A stretch of 64,000 nt of DNA from Streptomyces sp. RPA4-2. Its GTDB lineage: Bacteria > Actinomycetota > Actinomycetes > Streptomycetales > Streptomycetaceae. Shown one piece after another: positions 8,328 to 16,839 of the stretch. A program made the position numbers and the translations under genes. The notes under the pieces were generated by a model, which saw only the letters and a list, made by a program, of their open reading frames with translations, ran no database searches and was not told the DNA's origin. Location of the stretch: NCBI RefSeq assembly GCF_012273515.2, contig NZ_CP050975.2:930001-994000 (forward strand). Direction: 5' to 3'. Within the stretch, counting starts at the first letter, position 1; each line of letters opens with the position of its first letter.

Positions 8328-8400
8328 GACCGCGCGTCCACTCCCGCTCCCGCACCCAACCGGTGGCGTCCCGCGCGCGCCGGGCGGACCGGCAACAGGC

Positions 8401-9000
8401 TTACGGCGTCAGCAGTGCCTGCACCGTCGGGCCGTACCGCTCGACGATGTCCTCGATCGCGGTCGCCCGCAGCCGGGAACCGCGCGCGATGCCGTACATC
8501 ACGCCGAGTCCCAGCAGGGTGGCGACGGCGAGTTCGGCGCGCAGGCCCGCGTCGGGGCCCTCGAGACGTACGGCCAGCCGATCGCTGACCTGCGTACGGA
8601 AGTTGGCGCGCAGTATGTCGCCCTGTTCGCCCTGGAGCGGGGCGAAGACGATCCGCAGGACGGGGTCGGCGCCCCGCTCGGTCTGGCCGACCAGCAGATG
8701 GCGGACCATGTGCGGGCCGAGGTCCTCCAGCGGCGCGTCCAGCAGGGCGGCCGCGTCCGTCTCGAACGACATCACCCGTGCGAACAGCGCGTCCTTGTTC
8801 CCGAAGTACTTGAGGATCAACGGCGCGCTCACACCGGCCCGGTCCGCGACCGTCTTGAGCGTGATGTCCGTGTGCGCGTGACGTGCCATGAGGTGACGGG
8901 CCGCGCGCAGGATCGCCGCCTTCGTGGCCTCGGCGTCACGGCGCTGGAGGCCGTTCGGGGCCGCCGCCGGTCCGGGAGGCGGGACGGACACGGTGCTCAC
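8401..9000 (-). CDS. TetR-family repressor of the adjacent MFS pump
   Basis: A 199-residue TetR regulator. The helix-turn-helix is at about residues 22-70, with DRAGVSAPLILKYFGNKDALF; the remainder is an effector-binding domain. The start is a GTG at 9000, overlapping the stop of the upstream MFS gene as GTGA, so the two are translationally coupled. The promoter of that operon has two copies of GTGAAT-N4-ATTCAC, most simply the binding sites of this protein. Pump and regulator in one autoregulated operon is a common drug-resistance arrangement. The inducing compound is not predictable. Confidence 0.9.
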   Translation of the reverse strand: MSTVSVPPPGPAAAPNGLQRRDAEATKAAILRAARHLMARHAHTDITLKTVADRAGVSAPLILKYFGNKDALFARVMSFETDAAALLDAPLEDLGPHMVRHLLVGQTERGADPVLRIVFAPLQGEQGDILRANFRTQVSDRLAVRLEGPDAGLRAELAVATLLGLGVMYGIARGSRLRATAIEDIVERYGPTVQALLTP

Positions 9001-10442
9001 GCTCCTTCCAGTGCTCCGTCCCGGGGCGCCTCCGTGGTGCCCGAGGCACGCCGGGTGCCCCGGGACGGGGGGTCCGCGGGGATGGCGAGGGAGGCGGCGC
9101 AGGCCACCAGGGCGACCGTACCGGCCATGGCGAAGGCCAGCAGATAGCCGTGCAGGGTCGGGATCGGGGCGCCGCCGATCAGGCTCGTGTGATGGACGAG
9201 GATCGCGGCCACCGCGGCACTGCTCACAGCCTGGCCGATGGTGCGCATGAGCACGTTGACGCCGTTGGCGGAGGCGGTCTGCGCAGCGGGGACGGCCCGC
9301 AGGATCAGGGTGGGCAGCGCGGAGTAGGCGAAGGTCGTGCCCGTCGCGCAGACCGCGGAGCCGAGGACGACCACCCACAGGTCGCGGCTGTCGAGGATCC
9401 GGATGCCGTAGCCGAAGGCGATGATCGCGGCCCCTATCGCCAGCGTCACCCGGGCGCCTCGGGCCGCCGACACGCGCGCGGACACCGGGGAGAGCAGCAG
9501 CATGGTCACCCCACCGGGCAGCAGGCACACGCCCGTCGCGACGATGGACAGACCGAGTCCGTAACCGGTCGCCTTGGGCGCCTGCACCAGCTGCGCCGTC
9601 ACCAGGGAGTTGGCGTAGAAGGCGAATCCGGTGAGGAGCGCCGCTATGTGCGGCAGGGCGACCTTGGGACTGGTGGCCAGCTTCAGGTCGACCAGCGGCC
9701 GTTCGGCGCGCAGCTGCTGCGTCCACCACAGGCCGAGGACACCGACGCTGCCGGCGAACAGGCCCAGGATCGTGGGGCTGGTCCAGCCCCACTGGCCGCC
9801 CTGCGACACGCCCATCAGCAGGCAGGTGAGCCCGACGGCCAGACCCAGCGCGCCGAGACTGTCGAAGCGGCCCGGTTCACGGACGGGCGACTCGCGCACC
9901 GCCCACCAGGCCAGCACGGTCCCGAGGGCGCCGATCACGGTCGTCCCCCAGAACATGACATGCCAGTTGGCGTACTGGACCACCATCGCGGCGAGCGGCA
10001 GCCCGAGGGCGGCGCCGATCCCCACGGTCGAGCTCATCAGCGCCACCGCGGAACCCGTGCGCTCGGGCGGCAGTTCGTCCCTCAGGAGGCTGATCGACAA
10101 CGGCACGACGGCGGCCGCGGCACCCTGCAGGGCGCGCGCCACGATGAGCACCCGGATGTCGGACGTCAGAGCGCACATCAGCGACCCGACCGTCATCATC
10201 GCGAGGGCGATCAGCAGGACGCGCTTCTTGCCGTACATGTCGCCGGCCCGTCCCAGAACGGGGTTCAGGACGGCTCCGGTCAGCAGCGTCGCCGTCACCA
10301 TCCAGGACACCGCGCCCGCCGACGCGCCCGTCAGCCGCGGCAGGTCGGGGAGCAGCGGCACCACGACCACCTGCATGACGGCCATGAGGCTCCCGCCGAG
10401 CGCGAGGACCGGCACGGTCAGCCGGTCACGCAGTGCCGCCAT
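8997..10442 (-). CDS. MFS multidrug efflux transporter (14-TM, DHA2-like)
   Basis: A 481-residue integral membrane protein with about 14 hydrophobic segments, typical of the drug:H+ antiporter-2 group. The MFS loop 2-3 motif appears as GRAGDMYGKKRVLL at about residues 66-80. The ATG at 10442 is preceded by GGAG and beats longer in-frame options, which would overlap the operator. The downstream TetR gene overlaps by 4 bp. The tandem operator lies 33-72 bp upstream of the start, where bound repressor would block transcription. The exported substrate is unknown. Confidence 0.9.
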   Translation of the reverse strand: MAALRDRLTVPVLALGGSLMAVMQVVVVPLLPDLPRLTGASAGAVSWMVTATLLTGAVLNPVLGRAGDMYGKKRVLLIALAMMTVGSLMCALTSDIRVLIVARALQGAAAAVVPLSISLLRDELPPERTGSAVALMSSTVGIGAALGLPLAAMVVQYANWHVMFWGTTVIGALGTVLAWWAVRESPVREPGRFDSLGALGLAVGLTCLLMGVSQGGQWGWTSPTILGLFAGSVGVLGLWWTQQLRAERPLVDLKLATSPKVALPHIAALLTGFAFYANSLVTAQLVQAPKATGYGLGLSIVATGVCLLPGGVTMLLLSPVSARVSAARGARVTLAIGAAIIAFGYGIRILDSRDLWVVVLGSAVCATGTTFAYSALPTLILRAVPAAQTASANGVNVLMRTIGQAVSSAAVAAILVHHTSLIGGAPIPTLHGYLLAFAMAGTVALVACAASLAIPADPPSRGTRRASGTTEAPRDGALEGA

Positions 10443-10474
10443 GAACACTCCAGGAGTAGACGCGCGAAAAAGAG

Positions 10475-10514
10475 GTGAATAGGAATTCACCTTAATGGGT
10501 GAATCACTATTCAC
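10475..10514. promoter_or_regulatory. Tandem TetR operator GTGAAT-N4-ATTCAC x2
   Basis: Two perfect 6-4-6 inverted repeats, at 10475-10490 (spacer agga) and 10499-10514 (spacer cact), have centres 24 bp apart, just over two helical turns. They sit directly upstream of the MFS-TetR operon and are the probable autoregulatory sites. Base composition here is strongly AT-rich compared with the flanks, as expected of a promoter. Confidence 0.85.
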
Positions 10515-10543
10515 TCAACGCGCGCCCGCCTCCCCGCGGGCGG

Positions 10544-11746
10544 CTACCGGCGCGCGCGTGCCTGGACCGTGCGCGCCACGCGCGGTCCCAGCCAGCGTTT
10601 GAAACGGCGCAGCGCCTCCAGTCGCCCGGCCGCCCGGTCGATCCGGTAGTACAGCTGCGGCGGTACGTACGGGAGCAGCGGGGAGTGCCGTTGGCCGAGC
10701 AGGGCGAACATCTGGGCCGCCGGAAGGCGGACGTACCGCGGCAGGTTCTCGTACCACTGGGCGCTGTGCCGGGCGGCGCTCTGGACCGACAGGAGCGCGG
10801 ACTTGCGTTCCTGTTCGTACCGGGTCAGGGCGGTGGACAGTTCCCGTTCCTCGCCCAGGGCTCCGGCCAGGGCGATGGCGTCCTCCAGCGCGAGCGTGGT
10901 GCCTGCGCCGATCGAGTAGTGCGTGGTGTGGGCGGCGTCGCCGAGCAGGACGAGGTTGCCGCGATGCCAGGTGCGGTTCGTCAGGGTTCGGAAGTTCAGC
11001 CACTGCGCACCGCCGTCGGCGTGCTCCCGCCCGATCAGGCCGTGTCCGTCGAGGAGGTCGGCGAAGATCTTCTCCAGCAGGGCGAGACCGTCGGCCTCGC
11101 CGGTCCGGTCGAGACCGAGACCGGTCCAGGTCTCCGGTGAGCACTCGACGACGCAGGTGCTCAGGGCCTCGCCGAACCGGTAGGCGTAGCACCAGATCCA
11201 GCCGTGCTCCGTCTCCACGAAGGCGAAGGTGAAGGAGTCGAAGACCTTGGTGGTGCCGAGCCAGATGTAGGTGTTGCGGCCGAGGGTGACGTCGCTGCCG
11301 AAGTGGCCGGCGTGGGCCTCGCGCAGCGCGCTGTTGACTCCGTCGCAGGCGACGACGAGATCGGCCTCGGGCATCCGGTCCGCGGTGATCCCGTGCTCGT
11401 ACTCGATGCGCACCCCCAGGGATCGCGCGCGTTCCGCGAGGAGGTCGAGCAGCAGCCTGCGGCCGATGCCGAACCCCTCGTCGCCGTGGTGCACCGTCGT
11501 CTCGCCGCCGATGTGGGCGACCCCGTCGCTCCAGCGGACCGAGTTCGCCCGGACGGCGCGCGCGGACTCGGGGTCGCCCTCGTGGAGCTTGTCGAGCAGG
11601 GCCGCCCAGTACGTCACCCCCCAGCCGTAGGTCGATCCGGCCGGGTTGCGTTCGTGGACGGTGATGTCGTGGGACGGGTCCTGGCGTTTCATCAGGATCG
11701 AGAAGTAGAGGCCGGCCGGTCCACCGCCGACGCACGCGATCTTCAC
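10544..11746 (-). CDS. FAD-dependent aromatic monooxygenase (salicylyl/anthraniloyl-CoA hydroxylase type)
   Basis: A 400-residue class A flavoprotein hydroxylase. The N-terminal GGGPAGLYF is the FAD-binding Rossmann motif, DLVVACDG in mid-sequence matches the family DG motif, and GDAAHTTHYSIGAGTTLALE is the GD motif. The sequence most resembles the monooxygenase half of salicylyl-CoA 5-hydroxylase or anthraniloyl-CoA monooxygenase; the old-yellow-enzyme half of the bifunctional forms is absent. A GTG at 11746, preceded by GGGAG, is preferred over a TTG at 11758. No CoA ligase is adjacent, so the substrate is uncertain. The MFS operon lies downstream on the same strand but has its own operator. 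Confidence 0.8.
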   Translation of the reverse strand: MKIACVGGGPAGLYFSILMKRQDPSHDITVHERNPAGSTYGWGVTYWAALLDKLHEGDPESARAVRANSVRWSDGVAHIGGETTVHHGDEGFGIGRRLLLDLLAERARSLGVRIEYEHGITADRMPEADLVVACDGVNSALREAHAGHFGSDVTLGRNTYIWLGTTKVFDSFTFAFVETEHGWIWCYAYRFGEALSTCVVECSPETWTGLGLDRTGEADGLALLEKIFADLLDGHGLIGREHADGGAQWLNFRTLTNRTWHRGNLVLLGDAAHTTHYSIGAGTTLALEDAIALAGALGEERELSTALTRYEQERKSALLSVQSAARHSAQWYENLPRYVRLPAAQMFALLGQRHSPLLPYVPPQLYYRIDRAAGRLEALRRFKRWLGPRVARTVQARARR

Positions 11747-12093
11747 GCGTACTCCCAAATGTCACACAGAGCGGTCAATTGGGCACGAAGAGTAGCAGGG
11801 GTCGACGGGAGTCACGGGCCTCACGGTTCACGCCAGCTTGAGGGGGTGAGCCGCACCACTCGGCACGCACCGGTCCCGGAAGATCACCGACGGCGCACGG
11901 ACCGGCAGGAGGATTTCCGGCTCCCGGTCGATCCCGGAGGCCTCGACAGCAAGATCATCTTCGTTCAACCTTGGACGACATCTCATCAATTGTCCTGATC
12001 GCAGCCAACCGACATCCGGCGATTTCTCCCCCTCTCCTACGAACCGATAGGCATGTCGGGTCATCAACAGAGCCGACCCCAGGAGGAATCCGC
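11747..12093. other. Intergenic region upstream of melC1
   Basis: About 347 bp between the start of the flavin monooxygenase (minus strand) and melC1 (plus strand). It must carry both divergent promoters. A relatively AT-rich stretch at about 11950-12000 is the likeliest melC promoter area, but I see no certain -10/-35 pair or operator. Short open frames here lack ribosome-binding sites. Confidence 0.4.
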
Positions 12094-12465
12094 ATGCCGG
12101 AACTCACTCGTCGCCGTGCGCTCGGGGCCGCGGCCGCCCTCGCCGCCGCGACCGGCGCCCAGGCGCTCACCACCACTTCGGCCTCGGCCGCCGTGCCTGC
12201 CGCCGGACACCACCACGACGGACCCGAACCCTTCGACGAGGTCTACCGGGGCCGCCGGATCGAAGGCCGTGCCGGTGGCGGCGGTCACCATCACGGCGCC
12301 GGCTACGGCGTGTTCGTCGACGGGATGGAACTGCACGTGATGCAGAACGCGGACGGCAGCTGGATCAGCGTCGTCAGCCACTACGACCCGGTGGCCACCC
12401 CGCGCGCCGCCGCCCGCGCCGCGGTCGTGGAGCTGCAAGGGGCACCCCTCGTCCCCCTCGACTGA
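12094..12465 (+). CDS. melC1: Tyrosinase cofactor / copper chaperone MelC1
   Basis: A 123-residue MelC1. The N-terminus [17 protein letters not shown] is a twin-arginine-type signal peptide. The family's histidine-rich copper-handling stretches follow (HHHDG at about 35-40 and GGGGHHHG at about 55-65), with [13 protein letters not shown]. MelC1 forms a complex with MelC2, delivers copper to the apo-tyrosinase and carries it out through the Tat pathway, since MelC2 lacks its own signal. A strong AGGAGGA (12081-12087) precedes the ATG. It heads the melC operon, with melC2 84 bp downstream. Confidence 0.97.
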   Translation: MPELTRRRALGAAAALAAATGAQALTTTSASAAVPAAGHHHDGPEPFDEVYRGRRIEGRAGGGGHHHGAGYGVFVDGMELHVMQNADGSWISVVSHYDPVATPRAAARAAVVELQGAPLVPLD

Positions 12466-12549
12466 CCGCCCCCTCACCCGCACCCGCACCCGCGAACAGC
12501 GACGCCAACAGCACGTCAGCACCGCACAGCAGACCGTGGAGTCCCGCAC

Positions 12550-13374
12550 ATGACCGTACGCAAGAACCAGGCGAACCTCTCCGCCGACGAGAAGCGGCGT
12601 TTCGTCGACGCGCTCCTCCAGCTCAAGCGCAGTGGCCGGTACGACGCCTTCGTCACCACGCACAACGCCTTCATCATGGGCGACACGGACAACGGTGAAC
12701 GGACGGGCCACCGTTCGCCGTCGTTCCTGCCCTGGCACCGCAGATTCCTGCTGGAGTTCGAACGCGCCCTGCAGTCCGTGGACTCCTCGGTCGCCCTGCC
12801 GTACTGGGACTGGAGCACCGACCGTTCGCCCCGCTCCTCCCTGTGGGCCCCGGACCTCCTCGGCGGCACCGGTCGCAGCCTGGACGGCCGGGTGATGGAC
12901 GGCCCCTTCGCGGCCGCCGCCGGCAACTGGACGATCAACGTGCGCGTCGACAGCCGTACGTATCTGAGGCGCTCGCTCGGCAGCGGCGTCCGGGAGCTGC
13001 CGACCCGTGCGGAGGTGGAGTCCGTGCTCGGGATGGCCACGTACGACATGGCGCCGTGGAACAGTTCCTCGGACGGCTTCCGCAACCACCTCGAAGGCTG
13101 GCGCGGCGTCAACCTCCACAACCGGGTGCACGTCTGGGTCGGCGGGCAGATGGCCACCGGCGTCTCCCCCAACGACCCGGTGTTCTGGCTCCACCACGCC
13201 TACATAGACAAGCTCTGGGCCGACTGGCAGCGCCGCCACCCCGACTCCGGATACCTGCCGCTCTCCGGTACCGCCGACGTGGTCGACCTCGGCGAGACGA
13301 TGAAGCCCTGGAACGACGTGCGGCCCTCGGACCTGCTGGATCACACCGCGTTCTACACGTTCGACGTCGCCTGA
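12550..13374 (+). CDS. melC2: Tyrosinase MelC2
   Basis: A 274-residue type-3 copper monophenol monooxygenase. All six copper ligands are present at the standard streptomycete positions: CuA His38, His54 and His63; CuB His190, His194 and His216. It hydroxylates tyrosine to DOPA and oxidises DOPA to dopaquinone, leading to melanin. It has no signal peptide and depends on MelC1 for copper loading and Tat export. The ATG at 12550 has GGAG 8-11 bases upstream. The length is normal and no key residue is missing, so the strain should make extracellular melanin if the operon is expressed. Confidence 0.98.
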   Translation: MTVRKNQANLSADEKRRFVDALLQLKRSGRYDAFVTTHNAFIMGDTDNGERTGHRSPSFLPWHRRFLLEFERALQSVDSSVALPYWDWSTDRSPRSSLWAPDLLGGTGRSLDGRVMDGPFAAAAGNWTINVRVDSRTYLRRSLGSGVRELPTRAEVESVLGMATYDMAPWNSSSDGFRNHLEGWRGVNLHNRVHVWVGGQMATGVSPNDPVFWLHHAYIDKLWADWQRRHPDSGYLPLSGTADVVDLGETMKPWNDVRPSDLLDHTAFYTFDVA

Positions 13375-13428
13375 ACCGAGACACCGGCACTCCCGGCCGA
13401 GGCACTCCCCTGCCGACGCCGGGCACGG

Positions 13429-13460
13429 TGCGGTGGCCCTCGCACAGCGGGGCCACCGCA
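13429..13460 (+). terminator. Candidate terminator of the melC operon
   Basis: A perfect 11-bp stem (13429-13439 with 13450-13460) with a 10-nt loop, 55 bp after the melC2 stop. The following 13461-13650 is GC-rich with short CGCCCGTC-type repeats and no supportable gene. Confidence 0.6.
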
Positions 13461-13650
13461 TCGCCCGTCTCGCGCATCGCCCGTCGCGCGCGTCAGCCGT
13501 CCGGCGCAACGACCGTCTCGCGCGCCGCGCAACCACCGCTCATTCCTGACCGATTCGTTTCGTCCTGACCCGTTTCAGTCCGCTTTCGGCTGCTTCAGCC
13601 CGGTTCGGCAGTCGGTGCGTCGCCGTGCGCCCTGGAGTACTACGGGCGCA

Positions 13651-14379
13651 TCAGACGTCGCTCGTCTCGGACGTGCGGCACTCGGGATGTCCCCAGCCCT
13701 GACCGTTCTTGGCGATGGACTCACCCGCCGCGTACGAGCGGCCGCAGACACAGCGGCCGGGGAACTTGGCCTTGATCGTGCGGGCCGACGCGCCCTGCCG
13801 CGCGGCCGCCGTGCCCTGCCGGGGCGTCTTGGCCGTGGCGCTGCGGCGGACGGCGCCCGAGGCGGCGGGGGTGTCGGGAGACGCCGGAGGCTCCGGGGAG
13901 CCGAGGTCGCTGCCCGCGGGCTGCTGGACCACCGCGGCCTGGCTCGCCGCACGGTCGGCGAAGTCGTTGAGCCGGTCACCGTCGACCTGGTGGGCGGGGA
14001 CGTAGCGGAACTCCACGGTGCGGCCGTCGAGGAGTTCGTCGATGCGCGCGACGAGTTCCTGGTTGGCGACCGGCTTGCCGGAGGCCGTCTTCCATCCCTT
14101 GCGCTTCCAGCCGGGCAGCCATGTGGTGACAGCCTTCATCGCGTACTGCGAGTCCATCCGGATCTCGAGCGGGACCTCCGGCGACACAGCCGTCAACAGG
14201 CGCTCCAGCGCGGTGAGTTCGGCGACGTTGTTCGTCGCCTTGCCCAGCGGACCGGCCTCCCAGCGGGTCGGCGTCTCCTCGCCGTCGGCGACGACCCACG
14301 CCCATCCGGCCGGTCCCGGGTTTCCCTTCGAAGCCCCGTCACAGGCGGCCACAACGCGTTCAAGCATGGCCCCGATCAT
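13651..14379 (-). CDS. rnhA: Ribonuclease HI with C-terminal Cys-rich extension
   Basis: A 242-residue type 1 RNase H. The catalytic carboxylates fit Asp14, Glu54, Asp76 and Asp142, with the conserved His130 in VPAHQ. The RNase H fold ends near residue 150. A low-complexity linker rich in Ala, Pro and Thr follows, then a compact C-terminal unit (about 205-235) with CVCGRSY and HPEC that may bind zinc. The enzyme cleaves RNA in RNA-DNA hybrids. The start at 14379 is the longest ATG; a second ATG at 14367 is equally plausible. The extended form is common in Streptomyces. Confidence 0.9.
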   Translation of the reverse strand: MIGAMLERVVAACDGASKGNPGPAGWAWVVADGEETPTRWEAGPLGKATNNVAELTALERLLTAVSPEVPLEIRMDSQYAMKAVTTWLPGWKRKGWKTASGKPVANQELVARIDELLDGRTVEFRYVPAHQVDGDRLNDFADRAASQAAVVQQPAGSDLGSPEPPASPDTPAASGAVRRSATAKTPRQGTAAARQGASARTIKAKFPGRCVCGRSYAAGESIAKNGQGWGHPECRTSETSDV

Positions 14380-14398
14380 GCCACGCCCCGGGGGCCGC

Positions 14399-15415
14399 TC
14401 ACCGCACGGGGCGCGGCTCCCGGGCCCGGCTCCGCGGGCTGGTGCCGAGCACCCGCAGGCCCAGCAGGGTGGCCGTGTGCAGGACGTACTTGCCGTCGCG
14501 GTGACTGGCCACGAGGCCCCCGTCGCGCAGTACGCCGATCTGGTAGCTGGCGCTGGGCAGCGCGATGCCCACGGCCTCGGCCACCTCGGAGGTGGTGCGG
14601 GCGCTCTGCCCGGCGACCTCGGTCAGGACGGCGGCGCGGGTGCGGCCCAGCAGGCGTTCGACCCCGTCGTCCGTGCCGTCCGCGACGGCGAGGGGTGTCT
14701 TCGCCACCGGGTAGACGAGTACGGGATCGAGACCCGGGTCCGCCAGGGCGGTGGGCCGGCGCCAGCAGAAGTAGGAGGGGACGAGAAGCAGTCCGCGGCC
14801 GTCCAGATACAGGTCGCGCTCGACGGGGTAGTTCACCTCGAGCACCGGCGCGTTCCAGCGCGCCATGGGGCGCAGACCCTCGAGCAGCGCCTGGGTGCCG
14901 CCGTCGAGCAGGGCACGGGAGCGCACCCCGACATCGTTGCCCACCGCCGAGCGGATGTGCGGCCAGTGCGGTTCCAGCAGCCCGCGGAAGTAGACGCCCA
15001 GGGCGTTCGCGAGCGACTTGAGCGCGTCGCCGCCCGGGCGGCCCAGTGAGCCGGCCCAGGTCGGGACCGGGCGGGACTCGGCCAGCCGGGACATCTCGCG
15101 GACCAGTTGCGTGCGCGGGGTGCGCAGCAGTTGGTCGAGGCCGGCGGTCAGTCCGCCACCGGTGACCGGAGGGGTGAGGAAGTCCGGAATGTAGCCGGTC
15201 GAGGGAATCAGGGCCCGTAAGGGGCGCAGCGCGCGGACGAGGGCCGAGTCACCCGCGAACCGCTGGGAGACGGAGCGGCGCCAGTGTCCGAATTCGAGTG
15301 ATCCCTGGCCGGTCTCCAGCCGGCACACGCTGCACATCAGTTCCCAGAGGGGGTCGGGCTGACGGGCCACTCGGATGTTCTGGAGGTCGTACGACGTGAA
15401 GTGAATACGGAGCAT
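14399..15415 (-). CDS. ArsR-type helix-turn-helix regulator (DUF5937-like) with a TTA codon
   Basis: A 338-residue regulator. The C-terminal quarter (about 255-330) is an ArsR-like winged helix, with TTSEVAEAVGIALPSASYQI followed by a wing. The N-terminal three quarters resemble the DUF5937 domain of actinomycete regulators, with no cysteine metal-binding motif, so a metal sensor is unlikely. Codon 66 is TTA (15220-15218), a rare codon in Streptomyces that needs the bldA tRNA, so its translation should be developmentally timed. The start is the ATG at 15415. The targets are unknown. Confidence 0.8.
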   Translation of the reverse strand: MLRIHFTSYDLQNIRVARQPDPLWELMCSVCRLETGQGSLEFGHWRRSVSQRFAGDSALVRALRPLRALIPSTGYIPDFLTPPVTGGGLTAGLDQLLRTPRTQLVREMSRLAESRPVPTWAGSLGRPGGDALKSLANALGVYFRGLLEPHWPHIRSAVGNDVGVRSRALLDGGTQALLEGLRPMARWNAPVLEVNYPVERDLYLDGRGLLLVPSYFCWRRPTALADPGLDPVLVYPVAKTPLAVADGTDDGVERLLGRTRAAVLTEVAGQSARTTSEVAEAVGIALPSASYQIGVLRDGGLVASHRDGKYVLHTATLLGLRVLGTSPRSRAREPRPVR

Positions 15416-15525
15416 GCGGTCTCTCTCGCTCGCCATGCCTGTGGGGGGTTCGGCCGCCCGGACGTGCCACAGCCACAAGAGGGGACGAATACCGCATGCG
15501 CATGGTTGCCCCGGGGCGAAGAGGA

Positions 15526-15572
15526 CCGGCCCGCCGCGGAGAGAACGCGTCATTCTCTCCGCGGCGGGCCGG
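15526..15572. terminator. Very strong hairpin downstream of the chitinase gene
   Basis: A perfect 19-bp inverted repeat (15526-15544 and 15554-15572) with a 9-nt loop. It lies in the 368-bp gap between the chitinase stop (15784) and the start of the ArsR-type gene (15415), so it most simply terminates chitinase transcription and insulates the regulator. I see no gene elsewhere in 15416-15783. Confidence 0.7.
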
Positions 15573-15783
15573 GGGGCTCGCGACGCCGGCCGTCCAGCGC
15601 GCGGCGCGTGAGCGAGTGTCACGGCCGCGCGGGGGCGAGGCGGACCTCGAAACCGTTCGGGCGGCGCCGCGCCAGAGGTGACCCCGGTCGCTGACCTGCG
15701 GTGTCACCTCGGAATGCCGTGGGCCGGCCGCGCCCGCGACGACGTGGTCAACGAGGGCGGCCGGCCGGTCCCGCGGGTGTCGG

Positions 15784-16671
15784 TCAGCAGTAGAGGTTGG
15801 CGCCCGCCGAGGTGCCCAGGATCTGTACGAACCGCTGGTAGGCGTCCACGCGGCTCTGTACCTGCGCGGGGTTCCTGCCGTCGCACTCCAGGGAACCGTT
15901 GATGCTCCGGATGGTCTGGCCGAATCCGGCACTGTTGACCATCGCGTTGTGCGGCGTCATCGTGCCGGGTCCCGACTGCGTGTTCCAGTACCAGAGTCCC
16001 GTCTTCCAGGCGACGGAGGAGTCGGTCTGGACGAGGTTGGGGTTGTTGAGCAGATCGATGCCCAACGCATCGCCCGCCGCCTTGTAGTTGAAGTTCCAGC
16101 TGAGCTGGATCGGCCCCCGGCCGTAGTAGGCGGACTGGCCGGCCGGGCAGCCGTAGGGCTGGCTCCAGTCGCAGTAGTGCGGGTAGTTGGCGGTGTTCTG
16201 CTCCACCACGTAGACCAGTCCGCCGGTCTCGTGGTTGACGTTGGCGAGGAAGGCCGCGGCCTCCTGCTTCTTGACCGTGTCGCTCCCGCTGTTCGCGAAG
16301 CCCGGGTAGGAGCTCAGGGCGGCCTTGAGGCCGTTGTAGCTGTAGAAGGAGTTCCGGTTCGGGAACATCTGGTTGAACTGCGCCTCGCTCACGACGAAGC
16401 CGGAGGGGTTCGTGGAGCCGCCGTCACACGCGTAGGGCTCCCAGTACCAGGTGCTGATGACGGGGTCGTAGCCCGGGTTGTCGTGCTCGGCGATGTAGGC
16501 CTTGCCGTCGGTGTAGCGGACGATGTTGCCGGTGACGTACGACTTGCCGGCCACCCAGTTCGGATAGCTCGAACAGGACGCGGCGGAGGCACCGGCTGCG
16601 GGCAGCAGTACCGGTGCGGCTGTTCCGACCACGATCGCGGCCAGGAGGGCGGAGAGGCGGCGCTTCGACAC
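15784..16671 (-). CDS. Secreted GH19 chitinase with N-terminal chitin-binding domain
   Basis: A 295-residue exported chitinase. Residues 1-31 form a signal peptide (SKRR, hydrophobic core, AGASAA). A CBM5/12-type chitin-binding domain follows (about 35-82, with YPNWVAGKSY and aromatic WYWEPY), then a short linker and a GH19 catalytic domain. Glu148 in NHETGG and Glu157 fit the catalytic acid and base of streptomycete ChiC-type enzymes. It hydrolyses chitin with inversion. The GTG at 16671 is chosen because AAAGGAA lies upstream and the signal peptide then starts cleanly. Chi-type direct repeats about 130-160 bp upstream point to chitin induction. Confidence 0.95.
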   Translation of the reverse strand: MSKRRLSALLAAIVVGTAAPVLLPAAGASAASCSSYPNWVAGKSYVTGNIVRYTDGKAYIAEHDNPGYDPVISTWYWEPYACDGGSTNPSGFVVSEAQFNQMFPNRNSFYSYNGLKAALSSYPGFANSGSDTVKKQEAAAFLANVNHETGGLVYVVEQNTANYPHYCDWSQPYGCPAGQSAYYGRGPIQLSWNFNYKAAGDALGIDLLNNPNLVQTDSSVAWKTGLWYWNTQSGPGTMTPHNAMVNSAGFGQTIRSINGSLECDGRNPAQVQSRVDAYQRFVQILGTSAGANLYC

Positions 16672-16801
16672 AGGATCAGTTCCTTTGCGGTGCCAGGCCG
16701 CACCGGAGGCAAGGTCAGAGCCTTGTGCGCGCGCCGAGGGGGGTCGGTCACGGCATCCGGGGGCGGCCACGGTGGGGGTGTGGGGCCACACTCAACCGCT
16801 T

Positions 16802-16830
16802 TGGTCTGTACCAGTCAAGGGTGTAGACCA
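16802..16830 (-). promoter_or_regulatory. Chitinase promoter direct repeats around a -35 hexamer
   Basis: Read on the minus strand, TGGTCTACACCC (16830-16819) and TGGTACAGACCA (16813-16802) are imperfect 12-bp direct repeats resembling the TGGTC-N-AGACC repeats described in streptomycete chitinase promoters. TTGACT, a good -35 hexamer, lies between and overlapping them (16818-16813). This is the expected arrangement for chitin-inducible control. Confidence 0.7.
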
Positions 16831-16839
16831 GTCGGATCT

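Noticed and set aside
11828..12067. A 79-codon minus-strand frame upstream of melC1
   Set aside because: It has no ribosome-binding site or motif, and overlaps the expected melC promoter.
14399..15415. The ArsR-type regulator as a metal sensor
   Set aside because: No cysteine or histidine cluster typical of ArsR/SmtB metal sites lies in or next to the winged helix, and the N-terminal domain is of another type.
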